NCBI GenBank assembly: GCA_933228895.1
Contig: OW121852.1
Span: 105,855,544 to 105,919,543 of the forward strand
DNA from: Platycnemis pennipes
Taxonomy: Eukaryota > Arthropoda > Insecta > Odonata > Platycnemididae
Direction: 5' to 3'
DNA: 64,000 nucleotides
Shown one piece after another: positions 21,410 through 31,372 of this stretch. The notes beneath the pieces are model-generated. The model was not told the DNA's origin. It did not search any database and worked only from the letters and a program-made list of their open reading frames with translations. The position numbers were made by a program, and so were the translations under genes. The stretch's first letter is position 1. Each line of letters begins with the position of its first letter.

Positions 21410-22249
21410 TGTTAATATTCGCTTACGCTGCGTAAGGGTGAAACAAACATGTTATATTTTCGCGTCATCCTTCGGAATACCGTTGGCGTACAAGGGAGTT
21501 CAGGGAGAGGGTTGTTCGAGCAGTGGTGGGAGTGACGCATTATTTCGATGGGCGGTCGTGCATTAGTCTCGCCACGCTTGGGTTATCTCCTTCGCCTCTC
21601 CTCCGAGGGAGGAATTAAAAAGAAGCGCGCGCGGTAAGAAAGCCTCCGAGACTTCCCTCCACCACGTCTGAAGGAATTAAGCGACAGGTGCGAGGGAGAA
21701 GGGTTCTCACCGTAGGGTAGCAGATGACGTCCAGGGTTCAGGTTTGCGTAACCTCATTTCGCCACGGGTGAAGCGGGGCTCCCCGACTCCTTTCCTTCCG
21801 GAAAAATTATGGGAAGGATCGTGATGAGGGTAATTCATTACTATACAATTGAATTTGAGCAAAGCACTGTAGGTACTACCTCCGCGCGAGGGAATTCTAT
21901 TTTCTGATCCTCGATTTTAATCTCGCGTGCTAGCCTCCTGTGCATAGATACCTCTCAGTGGAACGAAAAAGGGGAGGTGAATTCAATTTTTTTAAACAGG
22001 AAGTAGGAAAATCGAGTTGGAAATTTGTTCCCACTCGAGTTTGTTTTCAGTGCAAATAAGTCTAATCAAAGTGAATGGACACGTCTAATTATTGTTTATT
22101 TTAAACTGCTTAATGAATGCGATAGGATTCCAGCCACTGAATTGCATGATAATAGTGATTAGGAGTAATACCCTTTTAATATAATTTTACAAAATATTCT
22201 CAGTGAAGGCACTTTCCCACCATGATTCCGAAATCCGAGTTTGGGAGTT
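21410..22249. other. No gene recognised; GC-richer block at 21.44-21.83 kb
   Basis: About 400 bp with higher G+C and more CpG than the surroundings (for example GAAGCGCGCGCGG near 21630). No domain or splice-bounded exon was recognised. It could be a diverged exon, a regulatory region or an old repeat. Confidence 0.4.
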
Positions 22250-22760
22250 ATTCCAAGAATAATGCTGTTTTATGCAATCGTCTCTGCCACATACGAGGCA
22301 TTTAATTGTGCTATTGTACACAAACGTTTATTAAATCATTATAAGTACGAGGTTTAAGAGCGAAATACATATTACGTCATAAATCCAATCAAGGATGTTC
22401 CAAGAAATATATTGTTCCAATTATAAAATCAAGCCCAAGAATAATGTTGCTTTATGTAATCGTCTTAAATACATACAAGGCAATTTAATTATGTTATCAT
22501 ATACGAACGTTAAATACATCATTATCATATGAGGTTTAAGAGCGCAAAACATAGCATCGTTAATCAATTCAATTACGTTCCAGGTAACATATTGTTCTGA
22601 TTACAATATCTTTTTTGAATAGCTGGCATAACTTAAATAAAACGTTCCATATCATTCAAGACGGGTAACTAAGTAAAGAACCGACAATATTTATGAGAAC
22701 CCTGAAAAACTTCATATGATTATTTTTTAACTCAATGTGAAAAGTCAACCAAATACTTAA
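22250..22760 (+). repeat. Tandem ~183-bp duplication, with a related copy at 31.1 kb
   Basis: Units at about 22250-22432 and 22433-22610 share CCAAGAATAATG, TTTATG-AATCGTCT, ACATACAAGGCA-like and GAGGTTTAAGAGCGCAAAAC segments in the same order. The second unit and the following 145 bp (TGAATAGCTGGCATAACTTA, GTTCCATATCATTCAAG, GAACCGACAATATTTATGAG) recur at 31110-31372. No protein or terminal repeat was recognised. Confidence 0.75.
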
Positions 22761-22789
22761 CTTTCGCATGTTCCAAAAATTACAGTTCT

Positions 22790-23113
22790 ATGCATTACCA
22801 GCTTACGGACGTGATACATAGTGTTTGCAAATGTTTTTATTATTTCAGTGATGCGGTATCATCCACCAATATTTTATATTTGACAACAACTGCTTATGAG
22901 CAATCAGATATATCCCTCATTTTAATCAGTTTCTTCTCGTTTGCACTTACGAAATTGATTCACAGAAGAAAAAACTTCACAGAAGTTGTGTCCCGTATTT
23001 TACCTAAGCATACACAGTTATTACGATTTTTAGTTTTTCACAAAGAAAAATTTGTGTTACATTCATATTTCATCCGCATTTGGGAACTTTTGGGAATGAT
23101 TTATCAGATTTAA
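22790..23113 (+). CDS. Unrecognised 107-codon open frame with hydrophobic segment
   Basis: The frame begins MHYQLTDVIHSVCKCFYYFS and contains a hydrophobic stretch (ISLILISFFSFALTKLI) followed by HRRKNFTEVVSRIL. An acceptor-like TTTTTATTATTTCAG ends near 22849 inside the frame. The look (a membrane segment followed by a basic amphipathic stretch) recalls insect gustatory/odorant receptor fragments, but I cannot match it to a family and no adjoining exon was found. It may equally be a chance open frame in AT-rich DNA. Confidence 0.15.
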   Translation: MHYQLTDVIHSVCKCFYYFSDAVSSTNILYLTTTAYEQSDISLILISFFSFALTKLIHRRKNFTEVVSRILPKHTQLLRFLVFHKEKFVLHSYFIRIWELLGMIYQI

Positions 23114-24129
23114 AATTTCTCTACAAATGACATGTTCCTACACAAAATTGGTACCGAGCCCCGATGAATTTTTAAGCTCTGTAAAGAACTCCTTTGCATT
23201 AGGGTTGAATTAGCAATTCATGCTGGACTATAGTTGAGCCAGAAGCATCGAGTTCTGTTAGTCTCTTTTGTTACCACAAGGCCACGTTGAGAGCTCCTTC
23301 AGGAATGTTTTTTCTTAGAAACGGATTTTTCGATGGTTAATGTAGGACTGAGATTGGAACCTAACACCATAAATATTTTTATTTTGAAGAATTTGAGGTT
23401 CTTATGAGTTCCTCTCCAACTTTCTCTTTTAGCACAGGTTTCTCAACTGGTTCAAGGCACGCTTTGAATAGATTAATTTTTAAAACGAAAATGAATAGAC
23501 TCACGCAACACGCCAAAGAGGCAATAAGGACATGAAATCTATGAAATGCATATCCTATAAATTGTGTTTCTAGGTTGATGGAAAACACTAAAACGTTCTT
23601 AGAGTCCATTTATGATTTTGCCATTGATATGTATCTCTTCTTGGTGATATGGTGGAAGATTTCCTCATAATATTTTTAAAAAATCACTGCTACGAATATG
23701 TTATGCTCCACCTGTCTCGGGGAAAGAATGTGTCAAAAATATGAGCTTGAATCAAGTACTGAGTAAATATTCTCACCTTAAAAGATGAATGATGGTTGAA
23801 ATTGATCGAAGATGATGTAGATAAAAGGATCTACATCATTTTCACTCCCATTACATAGGTTAATCTCATCGAATTCACAGAACTTCCATTCACATTACTT
23901 CCTTCCTTATCGCGTTCTCCACCGGGAAAGGTATAAAGGCACTACGTGGTTTCGACGGCTGACACTTCGTTCATCCACATCATCTTCACTCAACGCCCTG
24001 AACTCATTTATACCAGTTAGGATAGGTTGGTAATTGGATATAGTAAGGTATTTTTCCTGGAAACGGAGGGAAAGTAGAGAGAAACTAGCTTCCGGCATAA
24101 GCATCCTCTCATAAGAATACAGCAAAGGG
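23114..24129. other. No gene recognised; short hairpin at 23.81 kb
   Basis: ATGATGTAGAT at 23812-23822 pairs with ATCTACATCAT at 23829-23839 across a 6-base loop. An open frame at 23379-23609 (minus) contains a hydrophobic stretch but is otherwise unrecognised. Confidence 0.4.
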
Positions 24130-24292
24130 GTCCACGGCCACACCAGACGTTTGGAGTGCTGCGCTCTAAGTGATCTCCCAAAAAGTACACAAGTGGGGAC
24201 CGGTAAAGTGATGAAAAATCTATGCCTTGGCCAAAATTTGAGCCCGGGCCCTCGAAATGCCAGTACTCTAACCACCACACCGACCTAACCTC
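24130..24292 (-). repeat. tRNA-derived SINE
   Basis: On the minus strand the head reads GGTGTGGTGGTTAGAGTACT, GGCATTTCGAGGGC and CCGGGCTCAAATTTTGG, with tRNA-like box A and box B spacing. A body follows (ATTTTTCATCACTTTACC, CACTTGTGTACTTTTTGGGA). Box B has lost the canonical second T. The right boundary is near 24292; the left end is uncertain. Confidence 0.7.
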
Positions 24293-24299
24293 CACACGT

Positions 24300-25435
24300 A
24301 AAGAAGAATGCACCAATTTGTATTGACCATATCTCACTGACTCGAATCGACGGTCAAAAATGCCAAACAGAGTTTCATTTTTAACGTCATTGAAATCTAA
24401 AGAGGGAAATCCTAATACATCCTAATCCATTATTTTCATAGGATTTAAGGAGTTACTAACCATTTGGATTAAGCAGAGCGAGAATTTTTCAAAATACAAA
24501 TTTTAAACTTATGACTGTCGTCGAATTCAAATTGCAGGTGTCTCCAGACAATTTCCATTGAATGCGGAGACTCTTAAAACCAAGCATTATCCCTTTTTTC
24601 TGTCAAGACTGAACTCTGAAATAGATTTTCAACAAATTTTGGGAATGAGTTTTTGAATAAAAGGAGGAAAAACACTTAAATTATTTAGTCTTTTCATTTT
24701 CATTTATACTGTCACCAACATAATAATGATGTCCGTGGTCATTAAACTTTAGAAGTAAATTTCCCTTTGATCATAAATTGACCAAAAGCAATCATCCACC
24801 GCTTTCGATAGAAGAAGACGTGACAATTTTGAGTGTAAGCCCAGGCTACGATCATTCCAAGCGTAAAACCACATTGACGTCCCTTGAGACCGTTAGCCCT
24901 TCACCAATTTGTGCCTGAACGAAATGGAAAACGGGGGTCTCCACCTTCTAAACACCCCCGGATATTCAAACATGATTATGAGCGCGGAATTCCTTTGTCT
25001 TCTCTTTCGAACGGACCTTTTATTCCGCGAGAATTCGCACCAGGACCCCTTCAACGAGAATTTTAAGCCGAGAGGAATGGGCCTGACAGCCGCGAGTCGT
25101 TCGGAGGAGGAAAACGGACTTTATTGAGAGGTCGGCGAAAGGGATGGCCTTAATGAACAGTCAAGTGTTGGGATGGTGGAGAATTGGAGACGAGAGCGAA
25201 AGGGAAAACAGATGGAACATAGTTTACCCGGGAGTGGTTGAGTAGGATCAAAAGAGCGACTTCTTGGAGCTAAATTGATATTTGAAGGCTATTTCTGGGC
25301 AGATATGGAAGAGGTAAGGAATTGGTGAGCACTCAATATGAAACGAGCTGTAAGACACGTAAAAAAGAAAAAATATTCTTCTTAATTCGACGGCACAACC
25401 ACTTTCGGCTGAGAAAAAATAAGATCTGGTCAGCG
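24300..25435. other. No gene recognised; GC-richer block at 24.88-25.22 kb
   Basis: Two overlapping open frames of 60-72 codons at 24884-25127 lie in a locally GC-richer block. Neither shows a known domain. Confidence 0.4.
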
Positions 25436-25690
25436 GAATTGGGTAGTTCATCATATTTTTTTCCTTGCCAAATATGAAAGCGTTTGTGAAATAAAAATAC
25501 CCGCATTTTCCGTCATTCGATCCGTTACACGGTTTTTGAGTCAAAAGAGGCGAAATAGAATTTTTTTAGAACTATTTCGGTTTAGTAATCGAGCGAAATG
25601 CACCTACGAAATTCCTACGTCTAATTACGACTAAGGCTTCACAGATCCTTCACCCAATCGTAATGGGAGATGCACAGCTGATTCCGCCAA
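25436..25690 (+). repeat. Single diverged arm of the 35-37 kb inverted-repeat family
   Basis: TCATATTTTTTTCCTTGCCA, GTGAAATAAAAATACCCGCA, GTCAAAAGAGGCGAAA, TTCACCCAATCG and GATGCACAGCTGATTCCGCC follow the left arm at 35384-35920 in the same order with many differences. Only one arm is present. Confidence 0.65.
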
Positions 25691-25824
25691 GTGATGTGGT
25701 TCTGAAACTCCATCCCCGATATTTTGAAGGCATTCGCCTTCTACGTAATTTGTGGAAAGGTATAAAAACTTCAGCACTTTTAAACATACCAGATTCTGGT
25801 GTGATATGGTGGAAACGTTCCATA

Positions 25825-25955
25825 TTAATAGAAAGATATTGCAATTTTCTACAGTATAAAAATTTATTTCGACTAGTTTCGATGATAGCACGTCTCATCG
25901 AAACTGATCGAAATATATTTTTATATTGTGGAAAATTGCATTATCTTCCTATTAA
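25825..25955. repeat. Long hairpin: 61-bp arms, 9-base loop
   Basis: 25825-25885 and 25895-25955 are inverted copies matching at 54 of 61 positions, separated by TAGCACGTC. The transcript would fold into an almost continuous stem. Pairing does not extend past the arms. No hairpin-flanking element was recognised; it could be a small fold-back MITE or a hairpin RNA source. Confidence 0.8.
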
Positions 25956-26038
25956 TTCAGCACATTTATTCACGTCAAATATATTTATGAAAATTACCTG
26001 GTGAATTTCGTTGCTCATCTATTATTCTTTATTTATGT

Positions 26039-27453
26039 CCCGTTTACACTACTAGCTTTTTACGATGGTAAGGCTTACCATGGTTGGAAATTGGCCGTGT
26101 GAACGCAAGTTGCCGCTAACCCTGGTAAACTTTTCTACCACGATTGAGTTAAGATGATTGGCGCTGGTTACTGGTATTTTAAGGGCGTGTGAACGCAAGT
26201 TGGAAGAAAGAAGGTTTGTTTTGAAAATGGAAGTGGAAATGGACGTAGTGTTTGAAGACGAAGAGACTGGATCGCACTATATGGATCGGAAATGATTCTT
26301 AGTTACAACGATATTTATTTAATCACACTGTAATATATTTTAGTAATTGTATTACCACGTTCCACTGATTCGGTTTTTCAATAATGGTTTGAAGTAATTT
26401 GCTTCACCCCTGAATCCAGAGTACGTACGCTTATATATTTATTTTATGTGTTCACCTGTCCGTGAAGAAAATTTACACACTGAAATTAAATAACTAAGAG
26501 GTTGCAAACATTCGCAGGAAATCCGACTCGTATTATTTTTTACGTATTCGCTCCTTAGGACGGCGTTAAAAGTATTTTCAGCATTATTACCTTAAATAAT
26601 TCCTTTCACAAACAGTAGAATATGGTAAAATTGGGATATCGGATTTAAAAACACTGAATTTTGATAAGAGCAACAAATTCATTATGCATACTTTTATGTA
26701 TTCTATTTGGATGCATGAAACTGCCTACAAAATGGGTTAATATGAGCGATAACTTATTGAGAGGTGAACAATTAATCTTTTCATAGCATGGCGTTCTCTG
26801 GTTGACTGCATTTATTGGTGCGTGATACCCGTATATAAGCTAAACGAATAAAAATACAGGCAAGGAAACGCTAATAATTTTAAAGTGTAAAAATATCAGA
26901 TGAAATATGCGAGGAAAAAGAGGTAAAGGTTAAATGTCTTAAATATCTGGAAATTAAAGTCACGGAGGGCGTTCATCGTTGTACAAACTTTGCATATTTT
27001 TTAACGTATTACTTTGGAGCTATTCAAAGCAAATGGCAATTGAATTCAATTTTATACTTAAAATTGAAGTTCTGCAAAGAAACTAACACAGAATCCATTG
27101 AGTATCTCGGAGATACGATACACTGTCAATCATGAGGAAGTAATTTAAGAAGAATATTTTGGTTAATTTATTAAAAGGGATCTAGAAAACTGCATTGATC
27201 AAGTTCGATAAAATAACTGCTTCTTATTTGCACATAAGTTAAAATACGCTTCCAATCTTTGGAATCTTTGCAAGACGAAGTCCTTTCGCTACCCTATTCT
27301 CCATTGTTATTTTAACTTAATTTTACTCTCCGATAGATGTCACTAAAGACTTTACAATGGTTCTGGGTAGGCAGTGTAAACGCAAGGTGTTAAAGGAACG
27401 CAAGTTAGTATTCTATCACCTTGGTGTAAACGCAGGTTAGTTTTAGCCTGCGT
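26039..27453. mobile_element. Candidate non-autonomous DNA element with repeated terminal motif
   Basis: GTGTGAACGCAAGTTG occurs near the left end (26097-26112 and 26187-26202). Variants (GTGTAAACGCAAGG at 27374, GAACGCAAGTTAG at 27396, GTGTAAACGCAGG at 27422) cluster at the right end. CGTTTACAC near 26041-26049 is the inverted form of the right-end motif. The right end has a small hairpin (AAACGCAGG, CCTGCGTTT). There is no long open frame between, and target duplications were not identified, so the limits are approximate. Confidence 0.45.
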
Positions 27454-28363
27454 TTAGTTATTTAGAATTTAAAACTTAGCGTGTTGACTGGTGCATTTAA
27501 TGCCTAAATTGATTGGTGCATTTAGTTTCACACATTCTAGTCATCACACATCAACAATATAAATGAAGTCAAAGTTGATAAATTTTTGCAAAAATCAACC
27601 TCCGTTAATTTTCTCTAAAAATCTACAAAATCAAGCTGATGCTGAAGCTTGGAAGATAACATTTTGGGAAATAAATGATATAATTAATTAAAAACGTTCT
27701 TTACTTTCAAATACGTTCAATTAAGATAACTTTTCTGTCATATTTATCGCAGATAAAAAACAAAATTGCGGACCCTATCTTCAGTCAATTTTTTGTCTTC
27801 ATGCAGGCTAATAGTCGAGTTATACACCGAGCTTCTAAAAGTTTCTTATATCATAAGATTTAACAAATTATCCTGAGTTAGAATCCGTTGAGAACTTTCG
27901 AGACTGTTTGCGACGCCGAAAGTAAAATCGATTTTTTGATAGCACGGCGCAGTCCGCTGCTGCCCTCCGGCAAACAGGTATCCAACGTCGAGGCTAGTAT
28001 GCTGATGTGCTATGGTGTCAAAAACTTTGCTATGGTTATTTTCAAGCTATTCAAATCAAAAAGAACTTTCATAGATGCTTTAATGGGGATACTATAGGGG
28101 TATCAATTCTTAGAAACGATACCGGTCACGATATCAGATGCCGATGCAAGCAGCCTAAATGTCGCTTTCCCCTGAAGCGTTTCTGGATCGAATACCGATA
28201 TTTCATGCACATATTTTACTACGCCTTTGGAGAATATGTATTTTTTTTGGAAACAGCATTCATGCCTATCCGACGTACAAACGCTCTTAAGGACACCAGA
28301 CAAAAGTTGCGGACATTAAGGTTTGCCTAATGTAGTAATTACTGACCGGTAGAGCGCTATTAT
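27454..28363. other. No gene recognised
   Basis: Short overlapping open frames on both strands at 27888-28330 have no recognised domain. Confidence 0.4.
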
Positions 28364-28455
28364 TAATAATAGTATACCAAATAAATCAGTATTATTATTG
28401 TTATGAATTATTATGTATATGTACGCATTATTATTATTATTATATTATTATTGCT
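28364..28455. repeat. Imperfect ATT/TTA microsatellite
   Basis: Trinucleotide ATT repeats in two blocks (about 28364-28405 and 28427-28453) separated by AT-rich sequence. Confidence 0.85.
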
Positions 28456-30330
28456 CTCGATGAAAAACTCAGTGCTTTTTACATAAAAACAACTCATTAA
28501 AAAAAAACAAATGTAAAGAAAAGTCTCGAAAGCCTAACAATGGTATCACATCAAAAAGGGGAATGGCAGGGGGTCCTGAAAAGGGTTCAGGTTTCCACGC
28601 AACGTTCGTGACAGTGGAGAAGGACGAGCATAGCCTGTCACTCGAGATATCACACGAAACATCCAAACTTCACTCTCAATCGTTCCTTGCCCTCGGCCAC
28701 TCTCCTGAGAGGCGTCTCCAGAAACGCTTCTCCTGCCTCACAAGGGCTCTCACGTCATCGGCTCAAGAACAACATTTCAACCCTTTTCAGCCGTTGCGAA
28801 CCGTGTCTCTCACCACCCCTCAACCACTCTCCCCTTTCTCTCTCTCCCGAGTTTCCTTCCTTACCCCAACTTCAAGAGCACGCAGCTTCCTAATTCCGCT
28901 CGATATTGCCTCTCCCACACAATCCTCCGGTTCTCTCTCATTCCCCAGGGTTTACCGTTTAAGAATAGATACCAGCCTTTTGCGAAAAAACTGTTGAACA
29001 TTCCTACAGTTAATTGAGCCAAAAGTTGTATAATATAGTTACTGTTTTGATTTAGTAAATTGGGCCAACCGTTGAAATTCATAAGTTTTTTTCACAAAAG
29101 GAGGAGGAGTATAGGTCCACGAAGTCCCTTCAAATCTTTTCAATGAATAATACTATTAATGATGTTTATAGAATGTCTAGACGTAGTAGAAAAGTGAGGC
29201 TAGCTACGACACTAAGCAACATTTCTCACGAGGGTAGCAAAGGCATTTGTAGATGAGTGAACAATTCATAGCTTTAATATTGCTCTAAGATAACTCATGA
29301 GAGCAAAAAAACAATCAAAAAATCAAAAATTCTCCTCGAATAATCGTGATTAACTCAATTATATAGGCATTATTATACATTAACACCAATTTAACGTTAA
29401 TACTGTAAATTAAAATATAATATCTACATGCATAGAGATTTAAGGTACTAATTGCAACGTTTAGAGCAAAGAACTAAACGGAAAACTACCCAAATTCATG
29501 AATGAGACACGGGAAACTGCTAATTTTTAGTTTGCGTATGTCCATGCCTGAAATTTTTAAGATTAAACATTACTAGTAACAGCGAGTTATATAGCCTCAT
29601 GACAATCGGCTTGAATAATTGGAGAACTGTAATGTAAAGGGAATTGAAAGGGGAATGAGGAAAGGCGGAGTCAGCCATGGTGTTCCTCGCACCGTTATGG
29701 CAACTAGAAGTACGAGGTCCCTACACATGAATATGTTTGGTATTGGTCTTAAAAATTCGATTTCGAAAGAATCATGTTTTTTCACTAGCGCAAAATCACG
29801 GCGCTATTAAAAAAAAAACATGGTTATTTTGAGATCAAAATTGCGTACATTCCTTAACGTCTGAATGAGTTGGAATTTAAGGTATGTTGTACACAGTGCA
29901 TGTTATTTTACTGGTTGCACTTTGAACACATTAGTACATGCACTAAAAAAAACCTTTTATCCACGCGTATATGCCAACCGGCGTACGAATCCCACAGTCA
30001 TTCGCTCATAATCCTGCTCGTAGACATACATAGTTATAGGATATTAATGTAGACGCCGGTGAAGGTAACATAACTTTATCTTCACAAGAGAACACGTTAT
30101 CTTCTATCTGTAATTATCATTTTGCTATAATACCGTGTAATAAATATTCGTTAGAACAAATACTATGAACATCGAGTTCGAGTATAAGTAGTTAATATTC
30201 AACATCACAAGCGCCATAATGAAAAATACTATGAAACTACCTACCTAACTCATTCACCGTTTGAAGCATATTTCTAAATGAAGACGATTTTTACCATTAC
30301 CGACACATAAATTCATATGAGATCGTCATG
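28456..30330. other. No gene recognised; pyrimidine-rich block at 28.64-28.97 kb
   Basis: The plus strand is C/T-rich at 28640-28970 with many CTC and CCTC runs, and this bias produces a 144-codon open frame without recognised domains. The remainder is AT-rich spacer. Confidence 0.45.
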
Positions 30331-30505
30331 CATATATACCTATAGCAGTCTTCCTTCAGTCCGTTTTCCAAGATAAGCATCGGCCGTCATCTAAGTCTAC
30401 ATTATTGCATTTAGATCTTTAGTAGAATTTCAGTCTTGCATATATATAGCATTCTTCCTTCATTTCATTTTCTCAGATAGACACTCTCCTTCATCTGATC
30501 TCCTT
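30331..30505 (+). repeat. Partial tandem duplication, period about 108 bp
   Basis: CATATATACCTATAGCAGTC, TTCCTTCAGTCCGTTTTCC and AGATAAGCATC at 30331 are repeated as CATATATATAGCATTC, TTCCTTCATTTCATTTTC and AGATAGACACTC from 30439. Confidence 0.55.
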
Positions 30506-31109
30506 CGAAAAGCAATTGAGGCATTCAAAGCAACTCTGACTCCCTGCCTCAGCTAAATAAGTGGGGAATATCTGTTTAAAGCCATATGCGTTATTTACGA
30601 ATAATTTGGTCGAGTTTCCTGACAAATTACTTCCAGTTAAATAATTCGCATTTATCATTTACCAAATCAAGGGCTTCGTAAACGTTGAACCACCAATCTT
30701 TAAATTTAATAAGGAGTTTGAGTAAAATTATCCATAGAGATTATTATTTTCACCTCAGTCCTTCATTACAAAGTTTGTAGCAACGATCATAAAGTCCTGA
30801 AAGAATTGGTGTAATTTTGAAGAAATCGGAGTTGATGCATAAGATGGGAAGTTCACCTGACAGAAACCGATTTTTTAGTTTCTTCCTGCCACACTTGTGT
30901 CTTTCTTCTTACTTAATATTAACGCATTAGTAGAGAAATGTTTTCAACGACGCGGCTCGCTATTCTTAACCAAATCGTCGACGCATCCTACGAAGGCAAT
31001 TACTCGTTTTACCAGCACTACAACCTGTGCCGAACAAATAATCTTAGTTGTCGGTCCCCCTTACATGAACAGCTTCTACCACATACGCCACAAAAATCAC
31101 CACCGGCTC
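30506..31109. other. No gene recognised
   Basis: AT-rich spacer with overlapping short open frames near 30900-31180. Confidence 0.4.
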
Positions 31110-31372
31110 CAGCAACTTAAATGCATCATCATCATACGGGGTTTAAGAGCACAAAACATATTACATCGTAAATCAAATCAATGATGTTCCAAGTACCATA
31201 TTGTTCTGATTATAAAATCTTTTTTGAATAGCTGGCGTAATTAATAACTTAAAAAACAACGTTCCATATCATTCAAGCCGGGAAACTAAGTAAAGAACCG
31301 ACAATATTTATGAGAGCCCTGAAAAACTTCCTATGATTATTTTTTAAGTCAATGTGAAAAGTCAACCAAATG
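31110..31372 (+). repeat. Dispersed copy of the 22.25-22.76 kb repeat
   Basis: GGGGTTTAAGAGCACAAAAC, TTGTTCTGATTATAAAATC, TTTTTTGAATAGCTGGCGTA and GTCAATGTGAAAAGTCAACC match the 22.5-22.76 kb copy. Homology ends at CAACCAAAT on both sides. Confidence 0.8.

Noticed and set aside
23812..23839. 11-bp hairpin as a regulatory stem-loop
   Set aside because: It is made of GATGTAGAT-type words that are abundant here as LINE microsatellite, so a chance inverted pair is likely.
28563..28997. 144-codon plus-strand frame, Ser/Leu/Pro-rich
   Set aside because: Low-complexity pyrimidine-rich DNA produces it; no domain or supporting context was seen.
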